Shown: positions 7,614-18,925, counted from the stretch's first letter. The stretch: 64,000 nucleotides of DNA from Cecembia rubra (GCF_003014575.1 NZ_PYGF01000001.1:1-64000), one strand, 5' to 3'. Numbers and translations: made by a program. The notes: generated by a model from the letters alone, not told the origin.

Positions 7614-8763
7614 AATGCAACAGGGATTTGATAAATATGGAGAACTGAAGTCTTGACAGAAGTTTGATGTCATCCAAAAAACTACTCTCCTCATTAAGAA
7701 AACGAAGGATATCAGGTCCTGTATTCGATTCAAAGAGATTGATGAATACCTCAGGAAGTTTTTTTGGCCACTTTTTAGCAATGTTCAGTAATATATTGTC
7801 ATAAAAATTATATTGCCATTTTCTCTTCCATATTAATGCTTTACCCTCAGCAGTTGCCAGAGAATTGACAATTAATTGGCAATGCTTTTGAATATTATGA
7901 AATGTAAATCCTGTGCTTGGTTTACTGCAACCCGCTAAAGTGCCTATTGGAATGATATTAAATGCTGGGGCTTCCGTAAGGGAATATGTAGTCATAGGTA
8001 TGCTCCCTTCTTCCCGAAAAGTGATCTCATATCGATCTTGCCCTAATTGATTCCGAATGAAATGATTTATTTTTGATTCCATGAAGCTTCTGTCCATTTG
8101 ATCAGTAGTAAATTCAGTGTATTCAATCAATGCTTCATTTTCTTTGAAAGGTAGAACATAAAAAAAGGCAGTCTTTGATGTTTTTTTTTGATCAAAATCC
8201 ATCATGATTGCAGTGTCTACTTCAAAGCATGCTTTTTTTGTTTTGACTTTCCATCCAAGAAAAACCTGTTTGAGTATTTTGTGATGACGCAAGTTTGTGG
8301 AAGAATCTGGAACGCTGTTAAAAACCATTTCTGCATAAAAACTTCCATGGTTTTTTGTGCTTACGGTAACACTATTATTTGGACTGCTTTCTATAGTTTG
8401 GACGCTGTCTTGAATAAAATGGATATTGGTGAAATTTTTAATCTTGGCTAATATTTCACGGTAAAAATCAGAGGATCGGATGTGGTAATAGTTAAGTTTA
8501 CCCAAATCTTTTTTTAGCTTTTTTTCCCCTTGAGAAATAACTATGTTTTTCCAGAAGGTCAATGGGCTGTTCTTAGGATGTATGTCCAGGGGCGTTTCGG
8601 CCCAATAACACCATGTTCTGTCATTTGTTTTTTTGTCTGAAATGTCTATGATCAGGATTTTTTTATCCCGGAGTTGGCTGTTGAGAAGGTGATAGACCAA
8701 GCTCATACCCGCGCAACCAAATCCTGTGATGATATAATCATAAGTCAACAAATGCTTAGACAT
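7600..8763 (-). CDS. crtY: Lycopene beta-cyclase
   Basis: A 387-residue flavoprotein-like cyclase. It shows the dinucleotide motif DYIITGFGCAGMSLVYHL at the N-terminus, DRTWCYWAE, the catalytic-region LPFKENEALIEYTEF, and PSTGFTFHNIQ near the C-terminus. It would convert lycopene to beta-carotene, the direct substrate of Blh. I chose the ATG at 8763 over 8832 because the extra 23 codons run into the rhodopsin terminator and lack homology. Genes for earlier carotenoid steps (crtE, crtB, crtI) are not in the window. Confidence 0.92.
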   Translation of the reverse strand: MSKHLLTYDYIITGFGCAGMSLVYHLLNSQLRDKKILIIDISDKKTNDRTWCYWAETPLDIHPKNSPLTFWKNIVISQGEKKLKKDLGKLNYYHIRSSDFYREILAKIKNFTNIHFIQDSVQTIESSPNNSVTVSTKNHGSFYAEMVFNSVPDSSTNLRHHKILKQVFLGWKVKTKKACFEVDTAIMMDFDQKKTSKTAFFYVLPFKENEALIEYTEFTTDQMDRSFMESKINHFIRNQLGQDRYEITFREEGSIPMTTYSLTEAPAFNIIPIGTLAGCSKPSTGFTFHNIQKHCQLIVNSLATAEGKALIWKRKWQYNFYDNILLNIAKKWPKKLPEVFINLFESNTGPDILRFLNEESSFLDDIKLLSRLQFSIFIKSLLHYEKH

Positions 8764-8808
8764 GGTATTTTGGTTAAATATTGTTGGACTTTCCGAAAAA
8801 AATAAAAG

Positions 8809-8836
8809 AAGGTTGTTCCAAGTCTGGAACAACCTT
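8809..8836 (-). terminator. Strong intrinsic terminator after the rhodopsin gene
   Basis: AAGGTTGTTCCA (8809-8820) and TGGAACAACCTT (8825-8836) form a perfect 12-bp stem with a 4-base loop. On the minus strand it is followed by TCTTTTATTTTTTT. It lies 10 bp past the rhodopsin stop and 46 bp before the crtY start, so it should uncouple rhodopsin from crtY-blh or limit read-through. Confidence 0.85.
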
Positions 8837-8846
8837 CAAGATTAGA

Positions 8847-9599
8847 CTAAGCGACAACTGCATTTTTGTTTTTTGCTGTTTCGGCTATGGCTACAGAGTA
8901 GATTACCAGACCAAATCCAATTTTGTTGATGGCATCAGCTAAGTTGTAGAAAAGGTCAATACTGCTTACCTCAAAGGCTCCGGATAATAAGTTACCTGGC
9001 AATACCATGTATCCGATAGGATAGATCGACCAACCTAAGGTTATGAAGATTTTTAAAAGGAACATGGCCTGGCCCAGTGCAGGGCTATTGGAAGTTTTTG
9101 CCAATTTTGCCACATCTCCGGCAAATACCTCATAAACAATGTAGAGGTATCCGATTGTAGAAATTATTCCCCACATTATATTGTTTTCGATCCCTGAGGT
9201 TTCCCCGATATATCCTGTGACTAGCATGAGAAGAGAAGCAACAATTAATTTGAATAAGGTTGCACCTTTGGCGCCAAATGGTTTGGTCAACAGGTAAAAT
9301 TCAACGCACATCAAAGGTACAGTCAATGTCCAGTCCACATACCTGAATGCAGTCGGGCTTTGTCCTGTTTCTAGGTAAAAGTCCCGCATGTAATAATAGT
9401 GGACAGCAGCAATACCTGTAATAAGTCCGGATACCAATAGGGAGGTTTTCCACTTCCCATCTACTGATCCTCTTTCTACAAAAAAGAATACAGCAGAAGC
9501 AAACATAGCCATATACCCAATAAAAAAGGTAATAGCAATTGGGTCACTGTTGATGATCTTGTCAAGACCAACCAAATCTGCGGTTAAAATGGTGTTCAT
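8847..9599 (-). CDS. Proteorhodopsin, green-tuned outward proton pump
   Basis: A 250-residue seven-helix microbial rhodopsin. In helix C, RYVDWTLTVPLMCVEFYLL gives the DTE triad: D89 (counter-ion and proton acceptor), T93 and E100 (proton donor). This is the proteorhodopsin H+ pump signature, not the NDQ sodium-pump or NTQ chloride-pump type. M97 occupies the spectral tuning site (Leu/Met green, Gln blue). H67 in helix B pairs with the counter-ion. K226 in DAINKIGFG forms the retinal Schiff base. It would add light-driven proton motive force at the inner membrane, using retinal made by crtY and blh downstream. Confidence 0.96.
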   Translation of the reverse strand: MNTILTADLVGLDKIINSDPIAITFFIGYMAMFASAVFFFVERGSVDGKWKTSLLVSGLITGIAAVHYYYMRDFYLETGQSPTAFRYVDWTLTVPLMCVEFYLLTKPFGAKGATLFKLIVASLLMLVTGYIGETSGIENNIMWGIISTIGYLYIVYEVFAGDVAKLAKTSNSPALGQAMFLLKIFITLGWSIYPIGYMVLPGNLLSGAFEVSSIDLFYNLADAINKIGFGLVIYSVAIAETAKNKNAVVA

Positions 9600-11935
<2,336 letters not shown>

Positions 11936-11954
11936 TACTTCAACCGATCATGGA

Positions 11955-11980
11955 AAAAGGGGCCGAGTGCCCCTTTTTTT
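11955..11980 (+). terminator. Intrinsic terminator of gyrB
   Basis: AAAAGGGGC (11955-11963) pairs with GCCCCTTTT (11969-11977) around CGAGT, followed by a T run. It lies 20 bp after the gyrB stop. Confidence 0.9.
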
Positions 11981-12054
11981 GTAATAAATTCTTAAACTTA
12001 CGCATGATGAATCATGCCGATAGATTGTTAGATTTGCATTAATCCGTAAGGCTT

Positions 12055-14175
12055 ATGAGAATAGCAACAACAGATAGATTTGATAGTATCATTGAAAGTA
12101 GTGACCTGGTCAGCCGTGACCTGAGTTGGATAAAATTCAATGAAAGGGTATTGGACCAGTCCAAAAAAGAGCGCAGATCAATTTTTGAAAAATTGAAGTT
12201 TTTGGCCATTACCGCCTCTAATTTGGATGAATTTTTTATGATCAGGGTAGGGTCTTTGTACAATTATCTTGATTATGAAAAAGAGCGTGTAGATTATTCC
12301 GGCTTAAGGGAAGAGCCATTTAAGATGAAGCTGATGTTGGAGTGTCAGCAATTCCATAAAAGACAGCAGGAACACTTTCTGAAAAACCTGTTGCCCAAAA
12401 TGTCTGAAAGTGGATTCATTTTAAGCAATGTAAGAAACCTGGAACCAGAAGAGCAGGAATACATCAAAACATACTTCAATAAAGCAGTGTATCCTATGTT
12501 GACTCCCATGGTGTTTGATGGATACAGAACATTTCCTATTCTTATGAACAAGCTCCTCATTTTTGGGGTGGTTACTTTGGCTCCAGGAGACAAGAAGGAA
12601 AACAGAAAACTTTCATTTGTACAGATTCCGGCAAATATCCCGAGGTTTTTTGAAATCGAGCGTGAGGATATGGTGGTTTATGTACCTATTGAAGAAGTAA
12701 TTCGGGAGAACATTGTTTCTTTGTTCAGAAACGTAAACATTGAGTCCATTAACTTATTCAGGATCACCCGAAATGGTGATTTTACCCTGGAAGAGAGTGA
12801 GGATATGGATGCCAACTTTCTGGAAGAAGTTAAAAGAAAATTGAATGAAAGAAAAACAGGAAGGGTTGTCCGAATTGAGATTGAGGAGGGTTATTCCAAA
12901 TGGATGATCAGCTTACTCAAAGACCGTTGGAATATCAAGGATGACAGCATTTTTAAAGTGGAAAGAGCCAGTATGTTGGACTTCACAGGGTTGTGGCAGG
13001 TAGTTGGTAACCGCAGGTTCAAGGACAAAATTCCACAGATGCCAGCCCCTGTTCCCCCGATTTCTTATCCTCAGGATGGAGCAGATGAAATTTTTCAAGT
13101 GCTTAAGAATAGAGATATTCTTTTGCACCATCCATACAATAATATTGATCCTATTCTGGACTTAATTGAAAAGGCAGCCGATGATCCCAGCGTAATGGCC
13201 ATAAAAATGACCATTTATAGGTTGGCCAAAGATTCTAGAATAACCAAAGCATTATTGAGGGCAGCGGAAAATGGTAAACACGTTTCTGTGTTGTTCGAGG
13301 TAAAGGCCAGGTTTGATGAGGAAAATAATATCCGTGAAGCCAAAAAACTCCAAAAAGCAGGATGTTTTGTGATATATGGCATCAGTAACCTTAAAACTCA
13401 TACTAAGCTTCTATTAATCGTCAAAAAAGATGATAATGTAGTGACACGTTTTGTCCATTTGGGTTCAGGAAATTACAATGAAGATACTGCACGGTTATAC
13501 ACAGATATTGGCTTATTGACTACCAATGAAGTGCTTGCCAATGATGTTTCTGAATTCTTCAATGTAATCACAGGCCATTCTATGCCTACGGTGTACCAAA
13601 ACCTGATTACTGCTCCGAGGGATATGAGAAATCAGTTGATCGAATTCATAGAGCAAGAGGCAGAAAATGCCAGAAATGGACTTCCCTCCGGCATATTTAT
13701 CAAGGTCAATTCATTGGAAGATTCTGAAATTATTTATGCCCTTTACAGAGCGTCCCAGTCGGGAGTTCCAATAAAATTGATTATCCGAGGGATTTGTTGC
13801 CTGAGGCCTGGAAGAAGAGGTCTTAGTGAAAATATTGAGGTAATATCCATTGTAGGTGACTTTCTTGAACATTCTAGGATTTACCATTTTCATAACAATG
13901 GCCACACCAGGACCTATGCCGGTTCGGCAGATATGATGGTAAGAAGTTTTGATAAAAGGCTTGAGTCTTTGTTCAGGATTGAAGACCCGGTACTGGAGAA
14001 ACAGCTGATGAATATTCTTGCTTACAATTTGAAAGATAATGTTAACGCTTACACCATGCTGGAAGATGGCAAATATGTACCCAAATTGCCTCAAGCTGAT
14101 GAAGAAGAATTCAATGTTCACAAGGAGTTTTTCCATGTGACCCTTGAAGAAGTAATGAAAGTCAAATTGATTTGA
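12055..14175 (+). CDS. ppk1: Polyphosphate kinase 1
   Basis: A 706-residue PPK1. The N-terminal domain opens with SRDLSWIKFNERVLDQ. The catalytic phospholipase-D-like domains show KARFDEENNIREAKKLQKAGC, the first autophosphorylation-type His in SNLKTHTKLLLI, GSGNYNEDTARLYTDIGL, and the second His region in DFLEHSRIYHFHNNG. It polymerises the gamma-phosphate of ATP into polyphosphate at the membrane. It faces ppx convergently across a shared hairpin, which places synthesis and breakdown of polyphosphate side by side. A TAGATTTG octamer at 12029-12036 is a candidate -7 element. Confidence 0.95.
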   Translation: MRIATTDRFDSIIESSDLVSRDLSWIKFNERVLDQSKKERRSIFEKLKFLAITASNLDEFFMIRVGSLYNYLDYEKERVDYSGLREEPFKMKLMLECQQFHKRQQEHFLKNLLPKMSESGFILSNVRNLEPEEQEYIKTYFNKAVYPMLTPMVFDGYRTFPILMNKLLIFGVVTLAPGDKKENRKLSFVQIPANIPRFFEIEREDMVVYVPIEEVIRENIVSLFRNVNIESINLFRITRNGDFTLEESEDMDANFLEEVKRKLNERKTGRVVRIEIEEGYSKWMISLLKDRWNIKDDSIFKVERASMLDFTGLWQVVGNRRFKDKIPQMPAPVPPISYPQDGADEIFQVLKNRDILLHHPYNNIDPILDLIEKAADDPSVMAIKMTIYRLAKDSRITKALLRAAENGKHVSVLFEVKARFDEENNIREAKKLQKAGCFVIYGISNLKTHTKLLLIVKKDDNVVTRFVHLGSGNYNEDTARLYTDIGLLTTNEVLANDVSEFFNVITGHSMPTVYQNLITAPRDMRNQLIEFIEQEAENARNGLPSGIFIKVNSLEDSEIIYALYRASQSGVPIKLIIRGICCLRPGRRGLSENIEVISIVGDFLEHSRIYHFHNNGHTRTYAGSADMMVRSFDKRLESLFRIEDPVLEKQLMNILAYNLKDNVNAYTMLEDGKYVPKLPQADEEEFNVHKEFFHVTLEEVMKVKLI

Positions 14176-14212
14176 AACCTTAAATTAATATAGGTAGATC
14201 CTGCCAAGTCAA

Positions 14213-14251
14213 AAAGCCAAATTCCTGCCAGATATGCTGGATTTTGGCTTT
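14213..14251. terminator. Hairpin between convergent ppk1 and ppx
   Basis: AAAGCCAAA plus TCC (14213-14225) pair with GGA plus TTTGGCTTT (14239-14251); a T run follows at 14262-14269. The hairpin serves ppk1 and possibly ppx from the other side. Confidence 0.65.
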
Positions 14252-14281
14252 GGCTTTGTAGGTTTTTTTGTTTCTCAGTCT

Positions 14282-15196
14282 TTACCCAAATAGGCGTTTT
14301 TTATTTTTCTTGTAAAGCACTTGCATCAATCCATCTTTGAGTCCAACGTCAGGTACAATCATCTTTTTGGAATTGGCTGCGGTCATTGCAGCGAGATAGA
14401 TTTTAGAGGCGGGAATAATGACATCTGCCCTGTCGGGGTTAAGGTTCAGTTTGTTGATTCTTTCTTCATAAGTGAAGGATTCAAGGAATTTTTGGATTTC
14501 CTTTATCTTGTCAATTTGGATAAAGGTCTTATTTTTTGGGGGATTACTTAGTTCGAAGATTTTACTGATATTTCCACCTGTTCCTATACAGGTAATTTTT
14601 TCCTTATTTCCAATATGCTCTTCAATAAACTTATTCATGCTTTTCCAAACTGAAAGTGGAATATTGTCCTCGAGGGCACGGACTGAACCAATTTTGAAAG
14701 ATTTGGATGCAATTTTGTTTTTTTGTGAATAAATATTCAATTCAGTACTTCCTCCTCCTACATCTATATGCAAGTAGGATTTATCGTCGATATAGGACCA
14801 AAGCGCCAGGTTGATAAGTTCTGCTTCCAACTTTCCATCAATGATTTGTATCTTCAAACCGATGTCTTCCTTAACTTCTTCTACGATTTCTTTCCCATTT
14901 TCTGATTCCCGCATAGCAGATGTGGCACATACCATATAATCATCTACCTCATACAGGTCTATCAACAGCTTGAATGCTTTCATCAATTTGATGAATTTCC
15001 TTTTGTTCTTTTCGGAAATCCTGTTGGTGTGAAATACATCTAGACCCAATCGGAGAGGAAACCTCAGGTATTCCAACTTCTTGAAATTGGTGTTTCCTTC
15101 ATAATAGGTTACAGTGGTGATTTGGAGCCTAATGGCGTTAGAACCTATGTCGACAGCAGCTAATCTCAAAATATTGTAAAATGGTTGATTTTCCAA
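14282..15196 (-). CDS. ppx: Exopolyphosphatase/GppA family phosphatase
   Basis: A 304-residue member of the ASKHA-fold Ppx/GppA family. Phosphate 1 motif is LAAVDIGSNAIRLQI at the N-terminus; phosphate 2 motif is LHIDVGGGSTELNIYS; GTGGNISKIFEL follows. It has only the two actin-like lobes and lacks the C-terminal HD extension of E. coli Ppx. It would hydrolyse polyphosphate ends or pppGpp. Convergence with ppk1 favours the polyphosphate role, though short Ppx2-like proteins can prefer pppGpp. Confidence 0.88.
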   Translation of the reverse strand: MENQPFYNILRLAAVDIGSNAIRLQITTVTYYEGNTNFKKLEYLRFPLRLGLDVFHTNRISEKNKRKFIKLMKAFKLLIDLYEVDDYMVCATSAMRESENGKEIVEEVKEDIGLKIQIIDGKLEAELINLALWSYIDDKSYLHIDVGGGSTELNIYSQKNKIASKSFKIGSVRALEDNIPLSVWKSMNKFIEEHIGNKEKITCIGTGGNISKIFELSNPPKNKTFIQIDKIKEIQKFLESFTYEERINKLNLNPDRADVIIPASKIYLAAMTAANSKKMIVPDVGLKDGLMQVLYKKNKKRLFG

Positions 15197-15281
15197 TATA
15201 ACTTAAATCTTTGGAATTGTGCCAAATACTTTGGGTTTTGATTGGATTGGAGGGAATTTTGGAAATATTACTTTAAGTAGA

Positions 15282-15563
15282 TTACATCCTTTGGTAATAA
15301 TGCTTTTTCAGCCTTTTTTTGACTTTGTAAAAATTGAATATCCCTAAAAGTAATAAACCCAGACTCAGTCCAAATGCCAGGTATCCCAAATCCCTGACAT
15401 GATCCAGTGCATTGACTTCCATCAGGGCTGTACCACTTACTAAAAAATATAAGGAGGTCCTGATATAAGATAAAAGCGTCCTGTCATTGGCTAAATAGGT
15501 TCTTTGGCGGGCGAGATAATCCCTTACAATTAATTCGTTTTCGCTTAAATTCTCCTTTTCCAT
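15282..15563 (-). CDS. DUF202 membrane protein
   Basis: A 93-residue protein with the DUF202 signature LANDRTLLSYIRTSLYFLVSGTAL, then two or three hydrophobic segments and a basic tail (KVKKRLKKHYY). DUF202 is the membrane domain of eukaryotic VTC polyphosphate polymerase subunits and of bacterial YidH-like proteins. Being directly behind ppx-ppk1 makes a link to polyphosphate or its membrane handling attractive, but this is only inference. It lies 85 bp upstream of ppx on the same strand, so they may be co-transcribed. Confidence 0.82.
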   Translation of the reverse strand: MEKENLSENELIVRDYLARQRTYLANDRTLLSYIRTSLYFLVSGTALMEVNALDHVRDLGYLAFGLSLGLLLLGIFNFYKVKKRLKKHYYQRM

Positions 15564-15724
15564 AACAACGAGGTTTTAATGATTTGATTGCTTTATTTTT
15601 TCTTCTGATTTTACTTTTTGAGCACTAATTTGGTAATTTGTTGGCTATCTTACCCAATAATAGCTCAGTTTAATTACTTTTGGACCTTGATGATTCAAAA
15701 ACAAATTTTAGCAACAATATATTC

Positions 15725-16207
15725 ATGAGCAGACCTAATTTTGATGATATTTTTATGGAATTGGCGGTGAATTTGGCCAAGAGGTCTCATTGCATCAAAA
15801 AGCACGTAGGTGCAGTTTTAACCAAGGATACAAGAATTATTTCTATTGGTTACAATGGTCCTCCGGCAGGAACACATAACTGTGATGAGGAATTCCCTGA
15901 TACAGGATGTGCCAGGGACAGCAAGGGAAGTTGCACATTGGCCATTCATGCAGAACAGAATGCTATTCTCTATGCTGTTAAAAATAATGCTTCTGTCGAT
16001 GGGTCCACCTTATATGTTACTTTAGCACCCTGCCTTGCCTGTGCGCGGATCATTTATTCAATTGGTATTGTCAAAGTGATCTATATGTATTCATATGCAG
16101 AATATAAAGGCTTACCTCATGATGAAGGGCTGGCTTTTTTGGAGAAATTTGGTGTGGAGGTAGTGAAATATGGAAAGGAAATACAGTTTGATGATCCATT
16201 GATTTAA
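15725..16207 (+). CDS. dCMP/cytidine-type deaminase family protein
   Basis: A 160-residue zinc deaminase. HAEQNAIL carries the zinc-binding His and catalytic Glu, and TLAPCLACARIIYSIGI carries the PCxxC zinc ligands. The N-terminal block KRSHCIKKHVGAVLTKDTRIISIGYNGPP is typical of ComEB/dCMP deaminases, which make dUMP for thymidylate synthesis. I chose the ATG at 15725; the longer frame begins at a TTG inside a TACTTTTG promoter-like octamer (15675-15682). Its end overlaps the convergent murB stop by 4 bp. Confidence 0.9.
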   Translation: MSRPNFDDIFMELAVNLAKRSHCIKKHVGAVLTKDTRIISIGYNGPPAGTHNCDEEFPDTGCARDSKGSCTLAIHAEQNAILYAVKNNASVDGSTLYVTLAPCLACARIIYSIGIVKVIYMYSYAEYKGLPHDEGLAFLEKFGVEVVKYGKEIQFDDPLI

Positions 16208-17217
16208 ATAAAATTCACTTCTGGGTGTAGAAGTATTCCAAATTGTTGTTTGACAGAATCTTGTATTTTTTTGCTTAGTTCCCGAATCTCAGCTCCATCC
16301 CCACCTCCATAGTTGACCAAGACCAGGGGCTGATTTTTGTGTACACCAATTTTACCAAAAGTTTTTCCTTTCCAACCGGTTTTTTCAATTAGCCAAGCTG
16401 CCGGTATTTTTACGCCTTCATCCATTGGAAATGAAGGAATATCAGGGTATGCTTCTTTCAATGCTGCAAATTGATTCTTTGAGATTGTTGGGTTTTTGAA
16501 AAAACTCCCAGCGTTTCCAATCATCTTTGGATCAGGCAGCTTGGTCTGCCTGATATGGATGACCGCATCGCTGATGTTTTTGATATTGGGACTGGAAATT
16601 CCCATATCTTCCAAAGTTTGCTTGATGGCTCCGTATTCAGTGTGTAAAACAGGTTTTTTACTCAAACGAAATACAACTTTAACAATTATGTATTGGTCTT
16701 TCAATTCATTTTTGAAGACACTTTCCCTGTATCCAAAATGACAGGTATTCCAGTCGAAAATTTTTTCTTCTAGTGTTTCTCGGTGGATAGCCTTAAGTTG
16801 GTGAAAAACTTCCTTTAATTCTACCCCATAAGCTCCTATGTTTTGCATTGGAGATGCCCCTACAGTTCCTGGGATAAGAGAGAGGTTTTCTACTCCTCCC
16901 CAGTTGTTTTCGATACAGTATAAGACAAATTGATGCCAGTTTTCACCGGCACCTACCTCTACCAGTATTTCCTCATTATTTTCTGAGATCACTCGAATTC
17001 CCTCAATTTCGATCTTGAGGACCAAGGCCTCAATATCCTTGGTGAGCAGGATATTGCTTCCACCGCCCAAGATAAAAACAGGGACATTAAGTGCCTTTGA
17101 TCTTTGGACTGCAGATTTGACATTTTCTTCAGTTTTTGCCTGAACAAAAAATCTTGCTTTTTTGTCTATTCCAAAAGTATTATATGGAAGAAGTGAGATG
17201 TTTTCCTGTATATTCAT
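16204..17217 (-). CDS. murB: UDP-N-acetylenolpyruvoylglucosamine reductase
   Basis: A 337-residue MurB of type I. FAD-binding motifs are LGGGSNILLT and NLSLIPGTVGASPMQNIGAYGVE; GYRESVFK is the substrate-binding Tyr/Arg block; GNAGSFFKNP holds the catalytic Ser, and the Glu of HPEVNFI lies at the very C-terminus. It reduces the enolpyruvyl group to give UDP-MurNAc in peptidoglycan synthesis. The ATG at 17217 is preferred over the TTG two codons upstream. No other mur genes lie here, so it is outside the dcw cluster. Confidence 0.94.
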   Translation of the reverse strand: MNIQENISLLPYNTFGIDKKARFFVQAKTEENVKSAVQRSKALNVPVFILGGGSNILLTKDIEALVLKIEIEGIRVISENNEEILVEVGAGENWHQFVLYCIENNWGGVENLSLIPGTVGASPMQNIGAYGVELKEVFHQLKAIHRETLEEKIFDWNTCHFGYRESVFKNELKDQYIIVKVVFRLSKKPVLHTEYGAIKQTLEDMGISSPNIKNISDAVIHIRQTKLPDPKMIGNAGSFFKNPTISKNQFAALKEAYPDIPSFPMDEGVKIPAAWLIEKTGWKGKTFGKIGVHKNQPLVLVNYGGGDGAEIRELSKKIQDSVKQQFGILLHPEVNFI

Positions 17218-17296
17218 AAGCAAATTTGTCCTTGCGAATTAAGTAAGAATTTGATCAAATTGAAAGGTTAAAGGTTAAGGCTTCTAAATTAACTGT

Positions 17297-18241
17297 ATGA
17301 AGGAATTGGTAATTAATGGTGTAAGAATACGTCCAGGTCAGACTATTAATATTGATATTGCCATTGCAAGGCTGCCAACGCATACTTTGATTGATTTACC
17401 AGTGTATATCAAAAGGGCAAAGGAGGATGGTCCGGTTGTACTGATCTCAGGTGGGGTCCACGGGGATGAAATCAATGGAATAGTAGCCGTCAGGAGAATG
17501 TTGGAGGAGGAAGTTATCCATCCCGTTAAAGGGACGATCATCTTTATACCTTTGGTCAATATTTATGGTTTTTTGAGCAATTCAAGGACTTTTCCAGATG
17601 GAAGAGATCTCAACAGGAGTTTTCCCGGAAGCAAAAGAGGTTCATTGGCTTCCCAAATTGCTTATATCCTTATGAATGATGTGATCCCTATGGTGGATTT
17701 TGGTCTTGATTTTCATACCGGAGGTAGAATGCTTTCCAATTATCCTCAGATAAGGGTTGACTATAAGGATAAGAAGGCACTTGAACTGGCCAAGGCTTTT
17801 GGAGCGTATTTTACACTGAATTCACCCCTTATTGATAAATCATTTAGAAAAGAGGCATTTAAAAAAAGGAAACATATCCTCGTATATGAGGGAGGGGAGT
17901 CCATGAGATTGGATGATTTTGCTGTAGAAGAAGCAGTGCTAGGTACCAAAAGGATGCTTGCCTATTTGGGTATGATTGATGAGAAGTTTGAACAGTCCCC
18001 AACGCTTTTGATACAGGAAAGCTCTTGGGTCAGGGCTAAAGTCTCAGGTATATTTTCTGCATCCGTTAGATTGGGTGATGAAATAAAAAAAGGACAGATT
18101 TTAGCAAAGATTTCAGATCCTTATGGTCGGGTAAAAATCCCTATCAAGGCCATCCACAATGGGCATGTGATAGGATTGAACAATAATCCAGTAGTCAATG
18201 CAGGAGATGCTTTGGTCCATGTAGGAAGGGTACCAATATAA
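17297..18241 (+). CDS. Succinylglutamate desuccinylase/aspartoacylase family zinc deacylase
   Basis: This 314-residue M14-like protein has the zinc site SGGVHGDEINGI (His and Glu, residues 50-61) and DFHTGGRM (His). GRDLNRSFPG carries the substrate-binding Arg residues. The C-terminal third (SPTLLIQESSWVRAKVSGIF onwards) is a small beta-barrel reminiscent of biotinyl/lipoyl-like folds, as in the long AstE/AspA branch. The true acyl-amino-acid substrate is unknown. A perfect 13-bp hairpin overlaps its stop codon. Confidence 0.85.
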   Translation: MKELVINGVRIRPGQTINIDIAIARLPTHTLIDLPVYIKRAKEDGPVVLISGGVHGDEINGIVAVRRMLEEEVIHPVKGTIIFIPLVNIYGFLSNSRTFPDGRDLNRSFPGSKRGSLASQIAYILMNDVIPMVDFGLDFHTGGRMLSNYPQIRVDYKDKKALELAKAFGAYFTLNSPLIDKSFRKEAFKKRKHILVYEGGESMRLDDFAVEEAVLGTKRMLAYLGMIDEKFEQSPTLLIQESSWVRAKVSGIFSASVRLGDEIKKGQILAKISDPYGRVKIPIKAIHNGHVIGLNNNPVVNAGDALVHVGRVPI

Positions 18242-18274
18242 GAAAAGGCTGCCATTTTTGGCAGCCTTTTCTTA
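18241..18274 (+). terminator. Intrinsic terminator
   Basis: AGAAAAGGCTGCC (18241-18253) and GGCAGCCTTTTCT (18260-18272) form a perfect 13-bp stem with a T-rich 6-base loop. It directly follows the deacylase stop. Confidence 0.88.
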
Positions 18275-18358
18275 TATGCCTTCATTTATTACCAGATCTT
18301 ATAACCACCCTTTTTCTTAGATAATGGGAAATTGATAAAATGAATATATCATCAAATA

Positions 18359-18925
18359 TTACTCTGTTCGGATTGATGCCACCATGGGTAAAAAGAATTC
18401 TCCATCAGTAATTTTAAATGCCTTACGAGCTGATAGTTCGCTTGTAGATTCCAATGGGTCAAATACAATCGCTTCGAATGTCCCATATGCCCCTTCAACT
18501 GTAAGGTCTGTGAAAGTCAACTTCCCATCGTCTCTGGCTCCTAAGTTTTCACTCTGAAGTAAGCTGGCAAGATATGCTCTGCCATTTTCATCGTAATAGA
18601 CAAATGTCAGGGTTGGGGCCAGAACCCCATTGACCATAATTGGATTTTGCATTTCATAGGTTCTCTCCAAATCACCGGTATACCTTAACCCAATGACCAT
18701 AGAATTTTTCTTGGTATCCTTTCCACTTACCATTGTGAAAGTGGCCAATTTTAGACCGCTTGGAGTATCAATAAATATGATATCGGCTTCCGATGTGGCT
18801 TTAAATTCTCTTTGCACCCCTTCAAATTTGAAACGGTAATAGAAATCAGGTCTATTATCCTTTTCACAGGAAGAAAAGACAAGGAATATAAGCAACAATA
18901 CCAGGTAATTTCTTAAAGCGTTCAT
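18359..18925 (-). CDS. Small lipoprotein of unknown function
   Basis: A 188-residue protein with a lipoprotein signal (LVLLLIFLVFSSCEKD, Cys about residue 19). The acidic residues after Cys suit outer-membrane surface export in Bacteroidota. The rest is predicted beta-rich, with alternating hydrophobic/polar strands (RFKFEGVQREFKA, TFVYYDENGRAYLASL). No family is recognised. I use the ATG at 18925; the longer frame adds a non-signal extension. It lies behind the phosphoglucomutase gene and after its terminator, so it has its own transcript. Confidence 0.75.
   Translation of the reverse strand: MNALRNYLVLLLIFLVFSSCEKDNRPDFYYRFKFEGVQREFKATSEADIIFIDTPSGLKLATFTMVSGKDTKKNSMVIGLRYTGDLERTYEMQNPIMVNGVLAPTLTFVYYDENGRAYLASLLQSENLGARDDGKLTFTDLTVEGAYGTFEAIVFDPLESTSELSARKAFKITDGEFFLPMVASIRTE

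Noticed and set aside
7614-7781. N-terminal extension of Blh to the longest open frame
   Set aside because: The 56 extra codons overlap crtY in another frame and give a Ser/Phe-rich, non-conserved sequence; the ATG at 7613 gives the proper first helix.
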